Source: Acidobacteriota bacterium (GTDB lineage: Bacteria; Acidobacteriota; Holophagae; Holophagales; Holophagaceae). Taken from it: a DNA stretch of 64,000 bases. The stretch lies in assembly GCA_021794095.1 (NCBI GenBank), contig JAJYRN010000003.1:62001-126000 (forward strand), given 5' to 3'. Positions within the stretch are counted from its first letter, which is position 1, and each line of letters begins with the position of its first letter. This document shows positions 48,174 to 57,954 of this stretch, piece after piece. Position numbers and translations under genes: made by a program. The notes under the pieces were generated by a model that saw nothing but the letters and a program-made list of their open reading frames with translations, made no database searches and was not told the DNA's origin.

Positions 48174-50947
48174 CAGGCCCCCACCACAGCCGCGCAGCGC
48201 GCGCAGAGGGCCCCATCCTCGCCCTTCCCGTGGCCGCCCTTGTGGTTCCAGCAGCGGGGGCATTTGGGGCCGGGGTGGGGACCAGAGTTAGGGACCATTT
48301 CACTTGAAGGGTCCACAAGACGAGTCACACCCGAGACGACAAGCAGGTCGTCCAGCGACTCCCCGAGCCTGTCCAACAAGTCCCACCCATCCTCTGTCTT
48401 CAAGTTGATCTGGACCTCGGCATCGAGACTGGTTCCGATCCATTTATCCGCCCTCAAAGGTTCAAGAGCGGAATGGACAGCTTCCCGGACCTCCCACAAC
48501 ATCTCCCACGCCGGATCGGCGGTCGAGGCAGCAGTCTCCGGAAACACCTGCTCGTGTACGCTCCCCTCGACGCCGGGGATCTGTTCCCAGGCCTCGTCGG
48601 CGGTAAAACTGAGGACGGGCGCCAGGAGCTTGGAGAGGCCCAGGGCCAGCTCGCGGCAGGTGTGGCGGCAGCTCCGGCGGCGCGGCGAGTCCAGGGCGTC
48701 GCAGTAGAGGCGGTCCTTGATGATCTCGAAGTAGCGACCGGAGAGCTCCAGCTGGCAGAAACCGTGGAGCGCCTGGGTGGCGTCGTGGAAGCGGAACTCG
48801 GTGTAGGCCTTCCGAACCTCAGCAGCCATGCGTCCGAAGGCGGCCAGCACCCAGCGGTCCAGGGGCGCGAGATCCTGCTCCGACACACTGTCCTTCGCCG
48901 GATCGAAGCCATCCAGGGCGCCCAGGAGGAAGCGCAGGGTGTTGCGGATCTTCCGGTAGGCGTCGGCGTTGCGGTCGAGGATCTCCTTCGAGATGCGCAT
49001 GTCCTCGCTGTAGTCGCAACTGGCGGTCCACCAGCGCAGGATGTCGGCGCCGAGGGTCTTGAGGATTTCGTCGGGCGTGATGACGTTCCCGAGGCTCTTG
49101 GACATCTTCTGTCCTTTGCCATCCAGCACGAAGCCGTGGGTGACGACCTGGGTGTAGGGCTTCTCGCCGCTGGCGGCCAGGTTGAAGAGGAGCGAGCTGT
49201 GGAACCAACCCCGGTGCTGATCGGAACCTTCCAGGTAGATGAACTGCCCGTAGTCCTCCGGCTTCAGCTCCGGATGGGACGCGCAGACCACCGTGGCGCT
49301 CACCCCGGAATCAATCCACACATCGAGGATGTCCGTTTCCTTCTGGAAGGCCGTAGAGCCGCAGACGCAGCGGGCCCCGGCCGGAACCAGATCCGCCACG
49401 GGCAGATCGGACCAGGCTTCGATCCCGCCCTGCTCGATGGCGGCAGCGGCCTTCTCGAAGATGGAGGGATGCACCAGGGGCTCGCCACAGGCCTCGCAGC
49501 GGAGCACGGTGATGGGGGTGCCCCAGGCACGCTGGCGGCTGATGCACCAGTCGGGACGGCTATCAATCATGGCGTAGATGCGGTTCTGGCCCTGAGGCGG
49601 AATCCATTTTGTGGTCTCCACACCCTCCCGGCCGAGGTCACGCAAGGTCTGACTCTTACCGTTCAGCGCCGAATCCATGGTGATGAACCACTGCTCCGTG
49701 GCCCGGAAGAGGATGGGCGTCTTGGTGCGCCAGCAGTGGGGATAGCTGTGGGTAAGGCTCTCTTCGTGCAGAAGGCTGCCATCCCGCCGCAGGCGGTCCA
49801 CCACCAGGGGGTTGGCGTCGAAGATGTTCTTCCCCTCGAGCTCGGGGTCGTTCACCGCAGGCAGGAAACGGCCATCGGGCCCCACGAGCTGGAGCAGGCC
49901 CAAGTGGTGGGCCAGGTTGAAGTCGTCCACGCCGTGATCCGGGGCGGTGTGCACCAGGCCCGTGCCGGTATCGGCGGTGACGTGGTCGCCCAGCAGCACG
50001 GGGCTTTTGCGATCCAGCCAGGGGTGGCGCGCCACGAGGGTTTGGAATTCCTTCCCTTTGCGGATCTCCACCGTGTGCAGCTCGTGGCCCAGTTTCTTCG
50101 CGAAGTCCTCGCGGAGGCTCACGGCCACGAGGTAATGCCGCCCGCCATCCCGCACCACGGCGTATTCCAGGTCAGGATGCATGGCCACGGCGAGGTTGCT
50201 GGGCAGGGTCCAGGGCGTGGTGGTCCAGATGGGCAGGAACAGCGGGGTGGGCAGCTCCAGGCGCTTCGCCTCAGCATCGGGCACGGGGAAGGCCACGGTG
50301 ATGGCGGGGCTGGTCCGGTCGGCGTACTCCACCTCGGCCTCGGCCAGGGCCGTGCGGGCGCCGTAGCTCCAGTGGACGACCTTCAGCTTGCGGGTGACGA
50401 TGCCGCGCTCGAAGAGCCGCGCCAGCTGGCGCACCACCTCGGCCTCGTAGCGGGGCGCCATGGTGAGGTAGGGCGTCTCCCAGGCGCCCAGCACGCCGAG
50501 GCGCTGGAAGGCGGTGCGCTGTGTGTCAATCCACTTCTGGGCGTAGGCCCGGCACTTCTGCAGGAAGTCAGCCCGGCTCAGCTCGCGCCGCTTGGGGCCC
50601 AGATCCTTTTCCACGGCATGCTCGATGGGCAGGCCGTGGCAGTCCCAGCCGGGCACGTAGGGCGAAGCGAAACCCTCCATGGACCGGGACTTCACCACCA
50701 TATCCTTGAGGATCTTGTTGAGCGCGTGGCCCATGTGGATGGCGCCGTTGGCATAGGGCGGGCCATCGTGCAAGATCGCCCTCCCCTTGCCCTCCTTCAC
50801 CCGGCGAGCCTGGATGCGCTCGTAGAGGCGGTTCGCCTTCCAGTGCTCGAGCCGTTTGGGTTCGCGCTGCGGCAGGTCCGCCCTCATCGGGAAATCCGTC
50901 TTCGGCAGGAAGACGGGGTATTTCTTAGCCTGGGCCTGGTCGCTCAT
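48173..50947 (-). CDS. ileS: Isoleucine-tRNA ligase
   Basis: Class I synthetase that charges tRNA-Ile and edits Val. About 924 residues from the ATG at 50947. The HIGH-type motif is PPYANGAIHMGHALNK, the KMSKS loop is GKGQKMSKSLGNVI, and the editing domain has WTTTPWTLPSNLAVA and ADTGTGLVHTAPDHG. A C-terminal zinc site is suggested by CPRCW and CARC. No T-box is seen in its leader. Confidence 0.97.
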   Translation of the reverse strand: MSDQAQAKKYPVFLPKTDFPMRADLPQREPKRLEHWKANRLYERIQARRVKEGKGRAILHDGPPYANGAIHMGHALNKILKDMVVKSRSMEGFASPYVPGWDCHGLPIEHAVEKDLGPKRRELSRADFLQKCRAYAQKWIDTQRTAFQRLGVLGAWETPYLTMAPRYEAEVVRQLARLFERGIVTRKLKVVHWSYGARTALAEAEVEYADRTSPAITVAFPVPDAEAKRLELPTPLFLPIWTTTPWTLPSNLAVAMHPDLEYAVVRDGGRHYLVAVSLREDFAKKLGHELHTVEIRKGKEFQTLVARHPWLDRKSPVLLGDHVTADTGTGLVHTAPDHGVDDFNLAHHLGLLQLVGPDGRFLPAVNDPELEGKNIFDANPLVVDRLRRDGSLLHEESLTHSYPHCWRTKTPILFRATEQWFITMDSALNGKSQTLRDLGREGVETTKWIPPQGQNRIYAMIDSRPDWCISRQRAWGTPITVLRCEACGEPLVHPSIFEKAAAAIEQGGIEAWSDLPVADLVPAGARCVCGSTAFQKETDILDVWIDSGVSATVVCASHPELKPEDYGQFIYLEGSDQHRGWFHSSLLFNLAASGEKPYTQVVTHGFVLDGKGQKMSKSLGNVITPDEILKTLGADILRWWTASCDYSEDMRISKEILDRNADAYRKIRNTLRFLLGALDGFDPAKDSVSEQDLAPLDRWVLAAFGRMAAEVRKAYTEFRFHDATQALHGFCQLELSGRYFEIIKDRLYCDALDSPRRRSCRHTCRELALGLSKLLAPVLSFTADEAWEQIPGVEGSVHEQVFPETAASTADPAWEMLWEVREAVHSALEPLRADKWIGTSLDAEVQINLKTEDGWDLLDRLGESLDDLLVVSGVTRLVDPSSEMVPNSGPHPGPKCPRCWNHKGGHGKGEDGALCARCAAVVGA

Positions 50948-51081
50948 CGGCGCCCTCGTGCGTCGGAGGAGCGCACCCGAGCGCCCCTGAGGTTGAAGGA
51001 TCAGTTCAGCATGGAGAAGCCTGCCCCACAAGCAGAAGGGCCCGCGAGCGAGCCCCTCGGCAGGCGTGCGACTCGGGCCGA

Positions 51082-51474
51082 TCAGGCCAGTTGGCTGGTG
51101 CAGTGCTTACAGCGGGTGGCTTTGAGGGGCACCTGCTCAAGACAGGCCGGACACTCCTTGGTGGTGGGTTCGGCCGGCGCCTCTTTCTTCTGCATGAACC
51201 GCCCCAGGAACTTCACCAGCACCAGGAAGACGACGAGGGCGATGATGAGGAAATTCAGCGTGGCGCCGAGCACGGCCCCGATCCGGAACTTCCCCAGAAC
51301 CCACTGCTCCCACTGCATGTTGGCCGGAAGCACGTAGCTCACCAGCGGCATGACGATGCCATCCACGAAGGCGGACACGATCTTGCTGAAGGCCGCGCCC
51401 ACCACCACGGCTACGGCCAGATCCACCACGTTGCCCTTCATGATGAAGGCCTTGAATTCGTCTTTCAGGGACAC
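51082..51474 (-). CDS. mscL: Large-conductance mechanosensitive channel with C-terminal zinc ribbon
   Basis: Pentameric inner-membrane valve that opens on osmotic downshock. About 130 residues from the GTG at 51474, which has AGGAGGAG upstream. The pore helix GNVVDLAVAVVVGAAFSKIV and second helix FLIIALVVFLVLVKFLGRF are clear. After them is a short tail CPACLEQVPLKATRCKHCTS, a two-pair cysteine ribbon that may bind zinc and modify gating or assembly. Confidence 0.95.
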   Translation of the reverse strand: MSLKDEFKAFIMKGNVVDLAVAVVVGAAFSKIVSAFVDGIVMPLVSYVLPANMQWEQWVLGKFRIGAVLGATLNFLIIALVVFLVLVKFLGRFMQKKEAPAEPTTKECPACLEQVPLKATRCKHCTSQLA

Positions 51475-51536
51475 GGGCTCCTCCTGGAAAAGGGGCAGGA
51501 GGCTCGAAAACCCCCTGCCCTGCAAGAATGCTCCGG

Positions 51537-52655
51537 CTACTTGGCGTGGCCGCCCTTTTTCTTGGCCGGGGCCGTCGTATCCACCACATCGGTCACGGTC
51601 TTGCGGACTTCCGCCTGGGCATCCTTCACCTTCACGTCAATCTCGACCCGGCGGTTCTTGGCCTGGCCTTCCCGGGTGGCATTGTCAGCCACGGGATTCT
51701 CGGGGCCCGCACCTACCGTCGAGACACGATCCTTGGGAATGCCGGATTCCTCAAGCACCTTGGCCACCGCATCGGCCCGGCGCTTGCTGAGAGCCTTGTT
51801 GAAGGCCTTGCTCCCCACCGAGGAGGTGTACCCGGTAACCACCAGGTTGTAATCGCCGTGGTAGGCCTTCAGGCTATCCGCCACCTTCTGGATGGCGGCG
51901 GTGCCGGCGGCATCCACATTCGCCTTGCCGTTCGCGAAATGCAGGAGGGCTTCATCAAGGACAATTTTGGCGGGCGGAGGCGGCGCAGGCTGGGCTACTT
52001 CCCGCGGTGGCTCGGGTGCCGGTGGAGGCGGCGGCGGCGGGGGCGGTGGCGGTGGCGGCGCTACGGGCTCCGGCTTCGGTTCTGGCGCCGGAAGCGGGGC
52101 CGGCTCGGGCGCAGGAGCAGCCTTGGGTCCACCACCCCAGGAATAGCCCAGCCCCAGCGTGGCCAGGTACTCCGTGCGGGAAGTGGGCAGTTCCACGCGC
52201 ACCGCTTTGGCGTTCAGATCGAGCATGACGTGGTCGGCCAGCCAGCCCATCACGCCGATGCCCCCGTGGTAGTTGAGCCGAGTGGTGCGATCGCCACTGG
52301 GGGAATAGGTGGAGCCCACCATCGTGCCGCCGATACCCGCGGCGAGGTAGGGATACCAATTCTCGGCGCCGGGACGCAGATTGAAGAGCCCGGAGAGGAG
52401 CAGGTGGGCTTCCTTGCCGGTGGGTGCGCCCGGAACATCGGCTTTCAGGTCACTCCGCAGGGCGCGCAGATCCAAGCCCCAGCGGTCTGTGAACCAGTAG
52501 CCGCCACCCACCCCGTAATGTATCTCATCCTTGAAGTGGGAGCCGCTCTCGAACGTGGTCTGCCCCAGATGTGCGGCCACCCAGCCTCGGTCTTGCTGCG
52601 CCTGCAAAGCCACCGTCGTGGCTCCGGCAAGCAGGAATAGGAAGATTCGTTTCAT
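51537..52655 (-). CDS. OmpA-family outer-membrane protein
   Basis: 372 residues. Signal peptide MKRIFLFLLAGATTVALQAQ, an N-terminal eight-strand-type beta-barrel (VGGGYWFTDRWGLDLRAL, YLATLGLGYSWGGGPK), a long Pro-rich linker of about 55 residues, and a C-terminal OmpA peptidoglycan-binding domain: FANGKANVDAAGTAAIQKV, VVTGYTSSVGSKAFNKALSK, RRADAVAKVLEESGI and GQAKNRRVEIDV. It probably ties the outer membrane to the cell wall. Confidence 0.9.
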   Translation of the reverse strand: MKRIFLFLLAGATTVALQAQQDRGWVAAHLGQTTFESGSHFKDEIHYGVGGGYWFTDRWGLDLRALRSDLKADVPGAPTGKEAHLLLSGLFNLRPGAENWYPYLAAGIGGTMVGSTYSPSGDRTTRLNYHGGIGVMGWLADHVMLDLNAKAVRVELPTSRTEYLATLGLGYSWGGGPKAAPAPEPAPLPAPEPKPEPVAPPPPPPPPPPPPPAPEPPREVAQPAPPPPAKIVLDEALLHFANGKANVDAAGTAAIQKVADSLKAYHGDYNLVVTGYTSSVGSKAFNKALSKRRADAVAKVLEESGIPKDRVSTVGAGPENPVADNATREGQAKNRRVEIDVKVKDAQAEVRKTVTDVVDTTAPAKKKGGHAK

Positions 52656-52762
52656 AGATCCTCCGCATCGGTTCCATGAGAATCATGGATTCCGCGCCGA
52701 GAATAACGCTTAATCCCTACGGTGCAACAGAAAGAGCGCTCGCGACTACGCAAGACACCCCG

Positions 52763-53290
52763 CTAGCTTGCCTCTGTAGCCGTGAGTTCCACCATCGGCG
52801 AGGCTGTCTCCACGGTACTGCCCTCCTGGACGTACAACTTGGATACGGTGCCCGCAGAGGGGCTCTTGTACTCATTCTGCATCTTCATCGCCTCGAGGAT
52901 GAGGAGGGTCTGGCCTTCCTGGACGGCCTCGCCGGCGGCCACGAGCAGTTTGACCACCTTGCCCGGCATGGGCGAGGTCAGGGTGCCCCCCGCTCCGGCA
53001 CCCACCCCGCCGCCGGCCAGGAGGGCGCGCCGGGGATCGGCCAGGGAGAACTCATAGACGCCACCGGACACCAGGGCCCGGAAGGCGTGGCTGTCGAGAT
53101 CCGGCGACTTACCGGGATCCAGCAGCACCTCCACGGATCGCCCTTCCATGAGGATGGAATAGCAGCCGGGCTCCACTTCGCGGATGTCAATGGGATGGGA
53201 TTCGCCCTCCCAGACAAGGGTCAGCGCTCCATCCTGGTGAAGGAGTTCCACCTCGTGCGAGTCCTTGCCGAGCGTCAGGGTTCGTTTCAT
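52763..53290 (-). CDS. Biotin carboxyl carrier protein
   Basis: 175-residue carrier with a C-terminal biotinyl domain. The biotin site is LLILEAMKMQNEYKSP (Lys of EAMKM), preceded by GTLTSPMPGKVVKLLVAAGE. The N-terminal 90 residues are a beta-rich region. It lies 38 bases downstream of the biotin carboxylase gene on the same strand, so the pair forms a split acyl-CoA carboxylase alpha part. Propionyl-CoA is the likely substrate given the mutase at 41 kb, but the transferase subunit is not in the window. Confidence 0.88.
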   Translation of the reverse strand: MKRTLTLGKDSHEVELLHQDGALTLVWEGESHPIDIREVEPGCYSILMEGRSVEVLLDPGKSPDLDSHAFRALVSGGVYEFSLADPRRALLAGGGVGAGAGGTLTSPMPGKVVKLLVAAGEAVQEGQTLLILEAMKMQNEYKSPSAGTVSKLYVQEGSTVETASPMVELTATEAS

Positions 53291-53328
53291 TCAGCGCCTC
53301 GCTTCTGTTGCGTGGTCAGGAGCATCGT

Positions 53329-54822
53329 CTACAACCGGTTGAACCGGCCCCAGTGTTTCCAGGCATCGGAGGTCCCGTCGCCTGAGCCGGCGGGCTGAGC
53401 GGCGCGGCGTTCCTCGGTCTCCAACTCGTGGAGGAGGGCCGCGGCCACGGCGAAGCGCAGATCGGGCCCCGGGCCCTTCTTCTTCCAGAACGGCTTGTCG
53501 AGCATGCCGGTGTTCAGTTCCCCTTTCCGGAAGGGCTCGTGCTCCATGAGCACCTCATGGAAGGCGATGTTGTGCCGGATGCCGCCGATGCGGTACTCGC
53601 CCAGGGCCGCCCGCATGCGGTCAATGGCCTCCATCCGGGTGGGGCCCCAGGTGCTCAGCTTGCTGATCATGGGGTCGTAGAACATGGGCACCTCGGCGCC
53701 TTCGTAGACACCGCTGTCATCCCGCACATTCCGGCCGCTGGGGGCCTTCAGATAGGTGATCCGGCCTGGGCTCGGCATGAAGTTCTTGTCGGGGTCCTCG
53801 GCGTAGACGCGACACTCGATGGCCCAGCCGTGCAGAGGAATCTGCTCCTGGGTGAGGGGCAATTTCTCCCCGCGGGCCACGAGGATCTGCCACTTCACCA
53901 GATCCAGGCCCGTGATCCACTCGGTGACGGGATGCTCCACCTGCAGGCGGGTGTTCATCTCCAGGAAGTAGAAATTGCGGTCGGCATCCGCCAGGAACTC
54001 GATGGTTCCCGCCCCCCGATAGTTCACGGCCCGGGCCACCTTCAGGGCTGCCTCGCCCATGGCCTTGCGCATCTCGGGGGTGACGTGGGGACTGGGCGCC
54101 TCCTCGATGACCTTCTGGTGCCGCCGTTGGACGGAACACTCCCGTTCGTGGAGATAGACGTGATTACCGTGGGCGTCGGAGAAGATCTGGATCTCGATGT
54201 GGCGCGGCTGGACGATGGCCTTTTCCACGTACACGCTGTCATCGCCAAAGGAGGATAGGGCCTCGCCCCGGGCCCGGGCCAGGGAAGAGGCGAAGTCCTC
54301 GGGCTTCGTGACCAGGCGCATGCCCTTGCCGCCGCCGCCCATGGCCGCCTTGAGCATCACGGGGAAGCCGATCTTGGTGGAGGCCACCAGCAGATCCTCG
54401 TCGCTCATGGTTTCCTGGACACCCGGCACCACGGGGCAGCCGGCGGCGATGGCTACCTCGCGGGCCGCGGTCTTGGAGCCCATGCTGACAATGGATTCGG
54501 GGCGGGGGCCGATGAAGGTCACGCCCGCCGCCTCGAAGGTCCGGGCGGCCTCTGCATTCTCGGAGAGGAAACCGTAGCCGGGATGCACGGCGTCCGCACC
54601 GCTGCGGCGGCAGACCTCCAGCAGTTTCTCCACCACCAGGTAGCTCTCCCGGGCCGGCGCGGGGCCGATGCAGTAGGCTTCGTCCGCCATGCGCACGTGG
54701 AGGGCCGCCCGGTCCGCTTCGGAGAACACCGCGACCGTGCGGATCCCCATCTCCCGGCAGGTCCGGATGACCCGGCACGCGATCTCGCCCCGGTTCGCGA
54801 TCAGTACTTTGGTGACAGTCAT
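53329..54822 (-). CDS. accC: Biotin carboxylase subunit of an acyl-CoA carboxylase
   Basis: ATP-dependent carboxylation of carrier-bound biotin. 497 residues with the full BC fold: VTKVLIANRGEIACRVIRTC, ADAVHPGYGFLSENAEAAR, ATP-grasp loop LKAAMGGGGKGMRLV, the catalytic block FYFLEMNTRLQVEHPVTEW and ECRVYAEDPDKNFMPSPG. The C-terminal tail of about 40 residues is longer than in E. coli AccC. It could serve acetyl-CoA or propionyl-CoA carboxylase; the carrier gene next door and the mutase nearby favour propionyl-CoA. Confidence 0.93.
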   Translation of the reverse strand: MTVTKVLIANRGEIACRVIRTCREMGIRTVAVFSEADRAALHVRMADEAYCIGPAPARESYLVVEKLLEVCRRSGADAVHPGYGFLSENAEAARTFEAAGVTFIGPRPESIVSMGSKTAAREVAIAAGCPVVPGVQETMSDEDLLVASTKIGFPVMLKAAMGGGGKGMRLVTKPEDFASSLARARGEALSSFGDDSVYVEKAIVQPRHIEIQIFSDAHGNHVYLHERECSVQRRHQKVIEEAPSPHVTPEMRKAMGEAALKVARAVNYRGAGTIEFLADADRNFYFLEMNTRLQVEHPVTEWITGLDLVKWQILVARGEKLPLTQEQIPLHGWAIECRVYAEDPDKNFMPSPGRITYLKAPSGRNVRDDSGVYEGAEVPMFYDPMISKLSTWGPTRMEAIDRMRAALGEYRIGGIRHNIAFHEVLMEHEPFRKGELNTGMLDKPFWKKKGPGPDLRFAVAAALLHELETEERRAAQPAGSGDGTSDAWKHWGRFNRL

Positions 54823-54849
54823 GGAGGGTTCCTCGGGAGATCGGGCATG

Positions 54850-55302
54850 ATGGGGAGGATGCGCCTCTCCAGCCTAGCAAAGCCACTGATCGTCTTCACC
54901 CTCGGCCTCTTGGCAGTCCACTGCGGGCGGAAGGGGGATCCCATTCCCCGCCCCCGGGCCGCCGCCCGAGCGCCGGGGGTCCGCCTGGACGGGCTGCGGC
55001 GCCTGGCCGTCACCCTGCCCACCCGGGATATCCGGGATGATGTCCTGGCCGGTGTGGACCAGATCCGGGTGCTGTACCTCCCCCTGGGCCTCACCCGACC
55101 CACCCCCGAAGAGATCTTCAGCAGGGGCCAGGTGGTCCTCGATCGCCGGCGCCCGGATCTGCCTGGCCCTGGGGGCACCGTGGTCCTGGATCTCCGCGCC
55201 CTGCATCGTCCCGCCGGCTGGATCGCCGTCGTCGCGGTACGGGTGGGCGAGGTGGCCGGCCAGCCCAGCGCTGTCCTGCCTTGGCTGGATCCGGCCCTTT
55301 GA
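54850..55302 (+). CDS. Putative small lipoprotein (LptM-like N-terminus)
   Basis: About 150 residues. The N-terminal hydrophobic segment PLIVFTLGLLAVHCGRKGD is followed by IPRPRAA; CGRKGDPIP resembles the CGxKGP motif of LptM-like lipoproteins, though the lipobox VHC is unusual. The remainder looks beta-rich (VDQIRVLYLPLGLTRP, GGTVVLDLRALHRPAGW), perhaps a fibronectin-like domain. The start at 54850 has GGGAG upstream; 54859 is possible. Function unknown. Confidence 0.6.
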   Translation: MGRMRLSSLAKPLIVFTLGLLAVHCGRKGDPIPRPRAAARAPGVRLDGLRRLAVTLPTRDIRDDVLAGVDQIRVLYLPLGLTRPTPEEIFSRGQVVLDRRRPDLPGPGGTVVLDLRALHRPAGWIAVVAVRVGEVAGQPSAVLPWLDPAL

Positions 55303-55379
55303 TCTGAGCATTCCTGAGCACTGCTCATGCTGTGATCCAGCCGGCCGATACCCCTTCAGGTAGGTCAGGAGTCCCCCGG

Positions 55380-57944
55380 ATGCCCATCCCTGAATCGCAG
55401 CGGCGTAAGCTTCAGGACCGCCTTGCGGCGATCCTGGCCGAGGCGGAGACTCTGGATGCGGCGGCACCCCTCATCATGGAGGCCCTGGGTGTCCCGATGG
55501 CCCCCGACCGCCCGGGTATCGAGGCGGAACGGGACCGGCTGGCCGAGATTCTGGAGGCCACCACGGATTTCGTGGGCATCGCGGATCCCGACGGCCGGAT
55601 TCTCTATGGAAATCGCGCCCTCCGAGACCTCGTTGGATCCGGCTCGGCGGAGCCGGGACATCCAGTGACAGGCGCTCACCCAGCCTGGGCGGCCCGGAAG
55701 GTGGTGGAGGATGGGATTCCCACCGCCCGCCGCGAAGGCGCCTGGCGGGGGGAAACCGCCTTCCTGGACCGGGAGGGCCGCGAGATCCCCACCTCCCAGG
55801 TCATCCTGGCCCACCGGGATCCTTCCGGGCAGTTGCTTTACTTTTCCACCATCGCCCGGGATATCTCCGAGCAGAAGCGTTCTGAACACTTGCTGGAAGG
55901 GTTGGTGAAACGTCTCGAGGATCTGCGCTATGCCGTGGATGAATCCACCATTTTCGCGATCACGGATGCGAGGGGCACCATCACCGAGGTGAACGAGCGT
56001 TTCTGCCAGGTATCTGGCTACACGCGGGAAGAGCTGCTGGGCAAAACGCACCGCATCATCAACTCCAGTCACCATCCCAAGGAATTCTTCAAGGAAATGT
56101 GGGGCACCATCCTGGCGGGCAGGGTCTGGCGGGGCGAGATCCGTAATCGCGCCAAGAACGGATCCATCTACTGGGTGGACACCACCATCGTCCCCTGGCT
56201 GGATCCGGATGGGCGCCCGGAGCGGTTCATCTCGCTGCGCACAGTCATTACGGAGCGGAAGCTGGTGGAGGAGGCGCTCCTGCGGCGGGAACGCCAGATG
56301 GAGCTCCTCGCCAACGCCAGTCGCGAGCTGAATCAGGAGTCGGATCTGGCCCTGGTCATGCGCCGTCTTGTGGAAACCGCCACCAAGCTCCTGTCCGTAT
56401 CCTCCGGCGCCTATGGACTCATGGACGGAGATACCATACGGATCAAGGAATTCCTGCGGGACGCCGCCTGGGAGGAGGTGGACCTGGCGTACCAGAAGGG
56501 ACAGGGCGCGCCGGGATGGGTCATGGAAACCCTCCAACCCTGCATCAGCGACGATGCGGTGCAGGATCCACGGGTCACGCCCGAAGTCCAGCGGCTGATG
56601 GGCTTCCGCGCCATGGCCGCCGTTCCCATCCTCGACCGGAAGGGGAGCATCCTCGGCTTCTTCGGGGTCCACGACCACCTTCCCAGGACCTTCAGCGGGG
56701 AGGAGCGCGCCCTGCTCGAAGGATTGGCCGCCCACGCCGCCGTCGCCATGGAGAACGCGCGGCAGATCGAAGCCCGCCGCCGCGAGGAAGAAGCGCTGCG
56801 CCACACCCAGAAGCTGGAAAGCCTGGGACTCCTGGCCGGAGGCATCGCCCACGATTTCAACAACCTGCTCACGGCCATCCTGGGCAACCTGAACCTGGCC
56901 ATGTTGGAGGTGATCCCGGATTCCCCCCTTGACCGCCGCCTCCAGAACATAGACCGCACCATCATGCGGGCTGCGGACCTCACGCGCCAGATGCTGGCCT
57001 ATACGGGCAAGGGCCAGTTCCAGAAACGGCGGATGGACCTCAATGCCACTGTGGGTGAAATCGCCCGGCTGCTCGAAGCCTCCCTGCCGAAGAAGATCAG
57101 CCTGGAATTCAACCTGCAGGAAGGCATCCCCTCGCTGGATGCCGATCCGGCGCAGATCGAGCAGGTGCTCCTGAACCTGGTGACCAACGCCGCGGACGCC
57201 ATCGGAGACAAGGAGGGAACTATCCGTCTGGCCACCGGGTTCCGGGAACTGACCGGCGCCTATTTGCAGGGCATGTTCCCGGGACAATCCCTGGCACCGG
57301 GGGCCTATCTCACCCTGGACGTGACCGACAACGGTTCCGGGATTCCGCCCGAGGTGTTCGACCGCATCTTCGATCCGTTCTTCACCACCAAGACCAAGGG
57401 CCGGGGCCTGGGCCTCTCCTCCATGCTGGGCATCCTCCGGGCGCATCAAGGGGGCATCAAGATCTACACCGAGCCCGGCCGCGGCAGCACCTTCCGGATC
57501 TTCCTGCCCGCCGCCCCCGCCGGGACTGCGGCGGCGGCGGATCATCCCGGAACCAAACTCTGGCATGGGCAGGGCCGGATCCTGGTCGTGGATGACGATG
57601 ATGAGGTGCGGGCCTCGACACGTTCCCAGTTGGAGGCCCTTGGCTTCGAGACCCTCGAGGCCCGGGATGGCCAGGAGGCGGTGGACATCTTCGAAGCCCA
57701 GCGGGGCCTCCTCGCGCTGGTCTTCATGGACCTCAGCATGCCCCACATGGACGGGAACGAAGCCCTCCAGGTCATCCGCAGCCTGGATCCGGAAGCCCGG
57801 GTGATTCTGTGCAGCGGCTTCGACCGGGGAGCCACCCGTCCCCCACGGGGCGCCACCGGGCCCAATGCGTTCCTCCAGAAGCCCTTCCGGATCGCGGATC
57901 TGTGCCAGGTGCTGCGGGACGTACTCGAAGGGCCACGCCCCTGA
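55380..57944 (+). CDS. Hybrid sensor histidine kinase (PAS-PAS-GAF-HisKA-HATPase-REC)
   Basis: About 854 residues from the ATG at 55380 (AGGAG upstream). In order: a PAS domain from about residue 60 ([16 protein letters not shown]), a second PAS from about 188 ([19 protein letters not shown]), a GAF domain ([18 protein letters not shown]), the phospho-accepting helix [19 protein letters not shown] with H491, an ATPase domain ([32 protein letters not shown]) and a receiver domain ([16 protein letters not shown], phospho-Asp 784). No membrane helix is seen, so it probably senses a cytoplasmic signal. No response-regulator gene is adjacent. Confidence 0.92.
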   Translation: MPIPESQRRKLQDRLAAILAEAETLDAAAPLIMEALGVPMAPDRPGIEAERDRLAEILEATTDFVGIADPDGRILYGNRALRDLVGSGSAEPGHPVTGAHPAWAARKVVEDGIPTARREGAWRGETAFLDREGREIPTSQVILAHRDPSGQLLYFSTIARDISEQKRSEHLLEGLVKRLEDLRYAVDESTIFAITDARGTITEVNERFCQVSGYTREELLGKTHRIINSSHHPKEFFKEMWGTILAGRVWRGEIRNRAKNGSIYWVDTTIVPWLDPDGRPERFISLRTVITERKLVEEALLRRERQMELLANASRELNQESDLALVMRRLVETATKLLSVSSGAYGLMDGDTIRIKEFLRDAAWEEVDLAYQKGQGAPGWVMETLQPCISDDAVQDPRVTPEVQRLMGFRAMAAVPILDRKGSILGFFGVHDHLPRTFSGEERALLEGLAAHAAVAMENARQIEARRREEEALRHTQKLESLGLLAGGIAHDFNNLLTAILGNLNLAMLEVIPDSPLDRRLQNIDRTIMRAADLTRQMLAYTGKGQFQKRRMDLNATVGEIARLLEASLPKKISLEFNLQEGIPSLDADPAQIEQVLLNLVTNAADAIGDKEGTIRLATGFRELTGAYLQGMFPGQSLAPGAYLTLDVTDNGSGIPPEVFDRIFDPFFTTKTKGRGLGLSSMLGILRAHQGGIKIYTEPGRGSTFRIFLPAAPAGTAAAADHPGTKLWHGQGRILVVDDDDEVRASTRSQLEALGFETLEARDGQEAVDIFEAQRGLLALVFMDLSMPHMDGNEALQVIRSLDPEARVILCSGFDRGATRPPRGATGPNAFLQKPFRIADLCQVLRDVLEGPRP

Positions 57945-57954
57945 AGCGCGCAGA

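Noticed and set aside
50948-51081. T-box leader upstream of ileS
   Set aside because: No conserved T-box sequence or specifier-type structure is visible; only a GC-rich stem that may end mscL.
48473-51337. 954-residue plus-strand open frame opposite ileS
   Set aside because: Composition-driven shadow; ileS carries the HMGH and KMSKS motifs on the minus strand.
55365-57746. 793-residue minus-strand open frame opposite the histidine kinase
   Set aside because: No domain visible; the plus-strand frame reads PAS, GAF, kinase and receiver domains.
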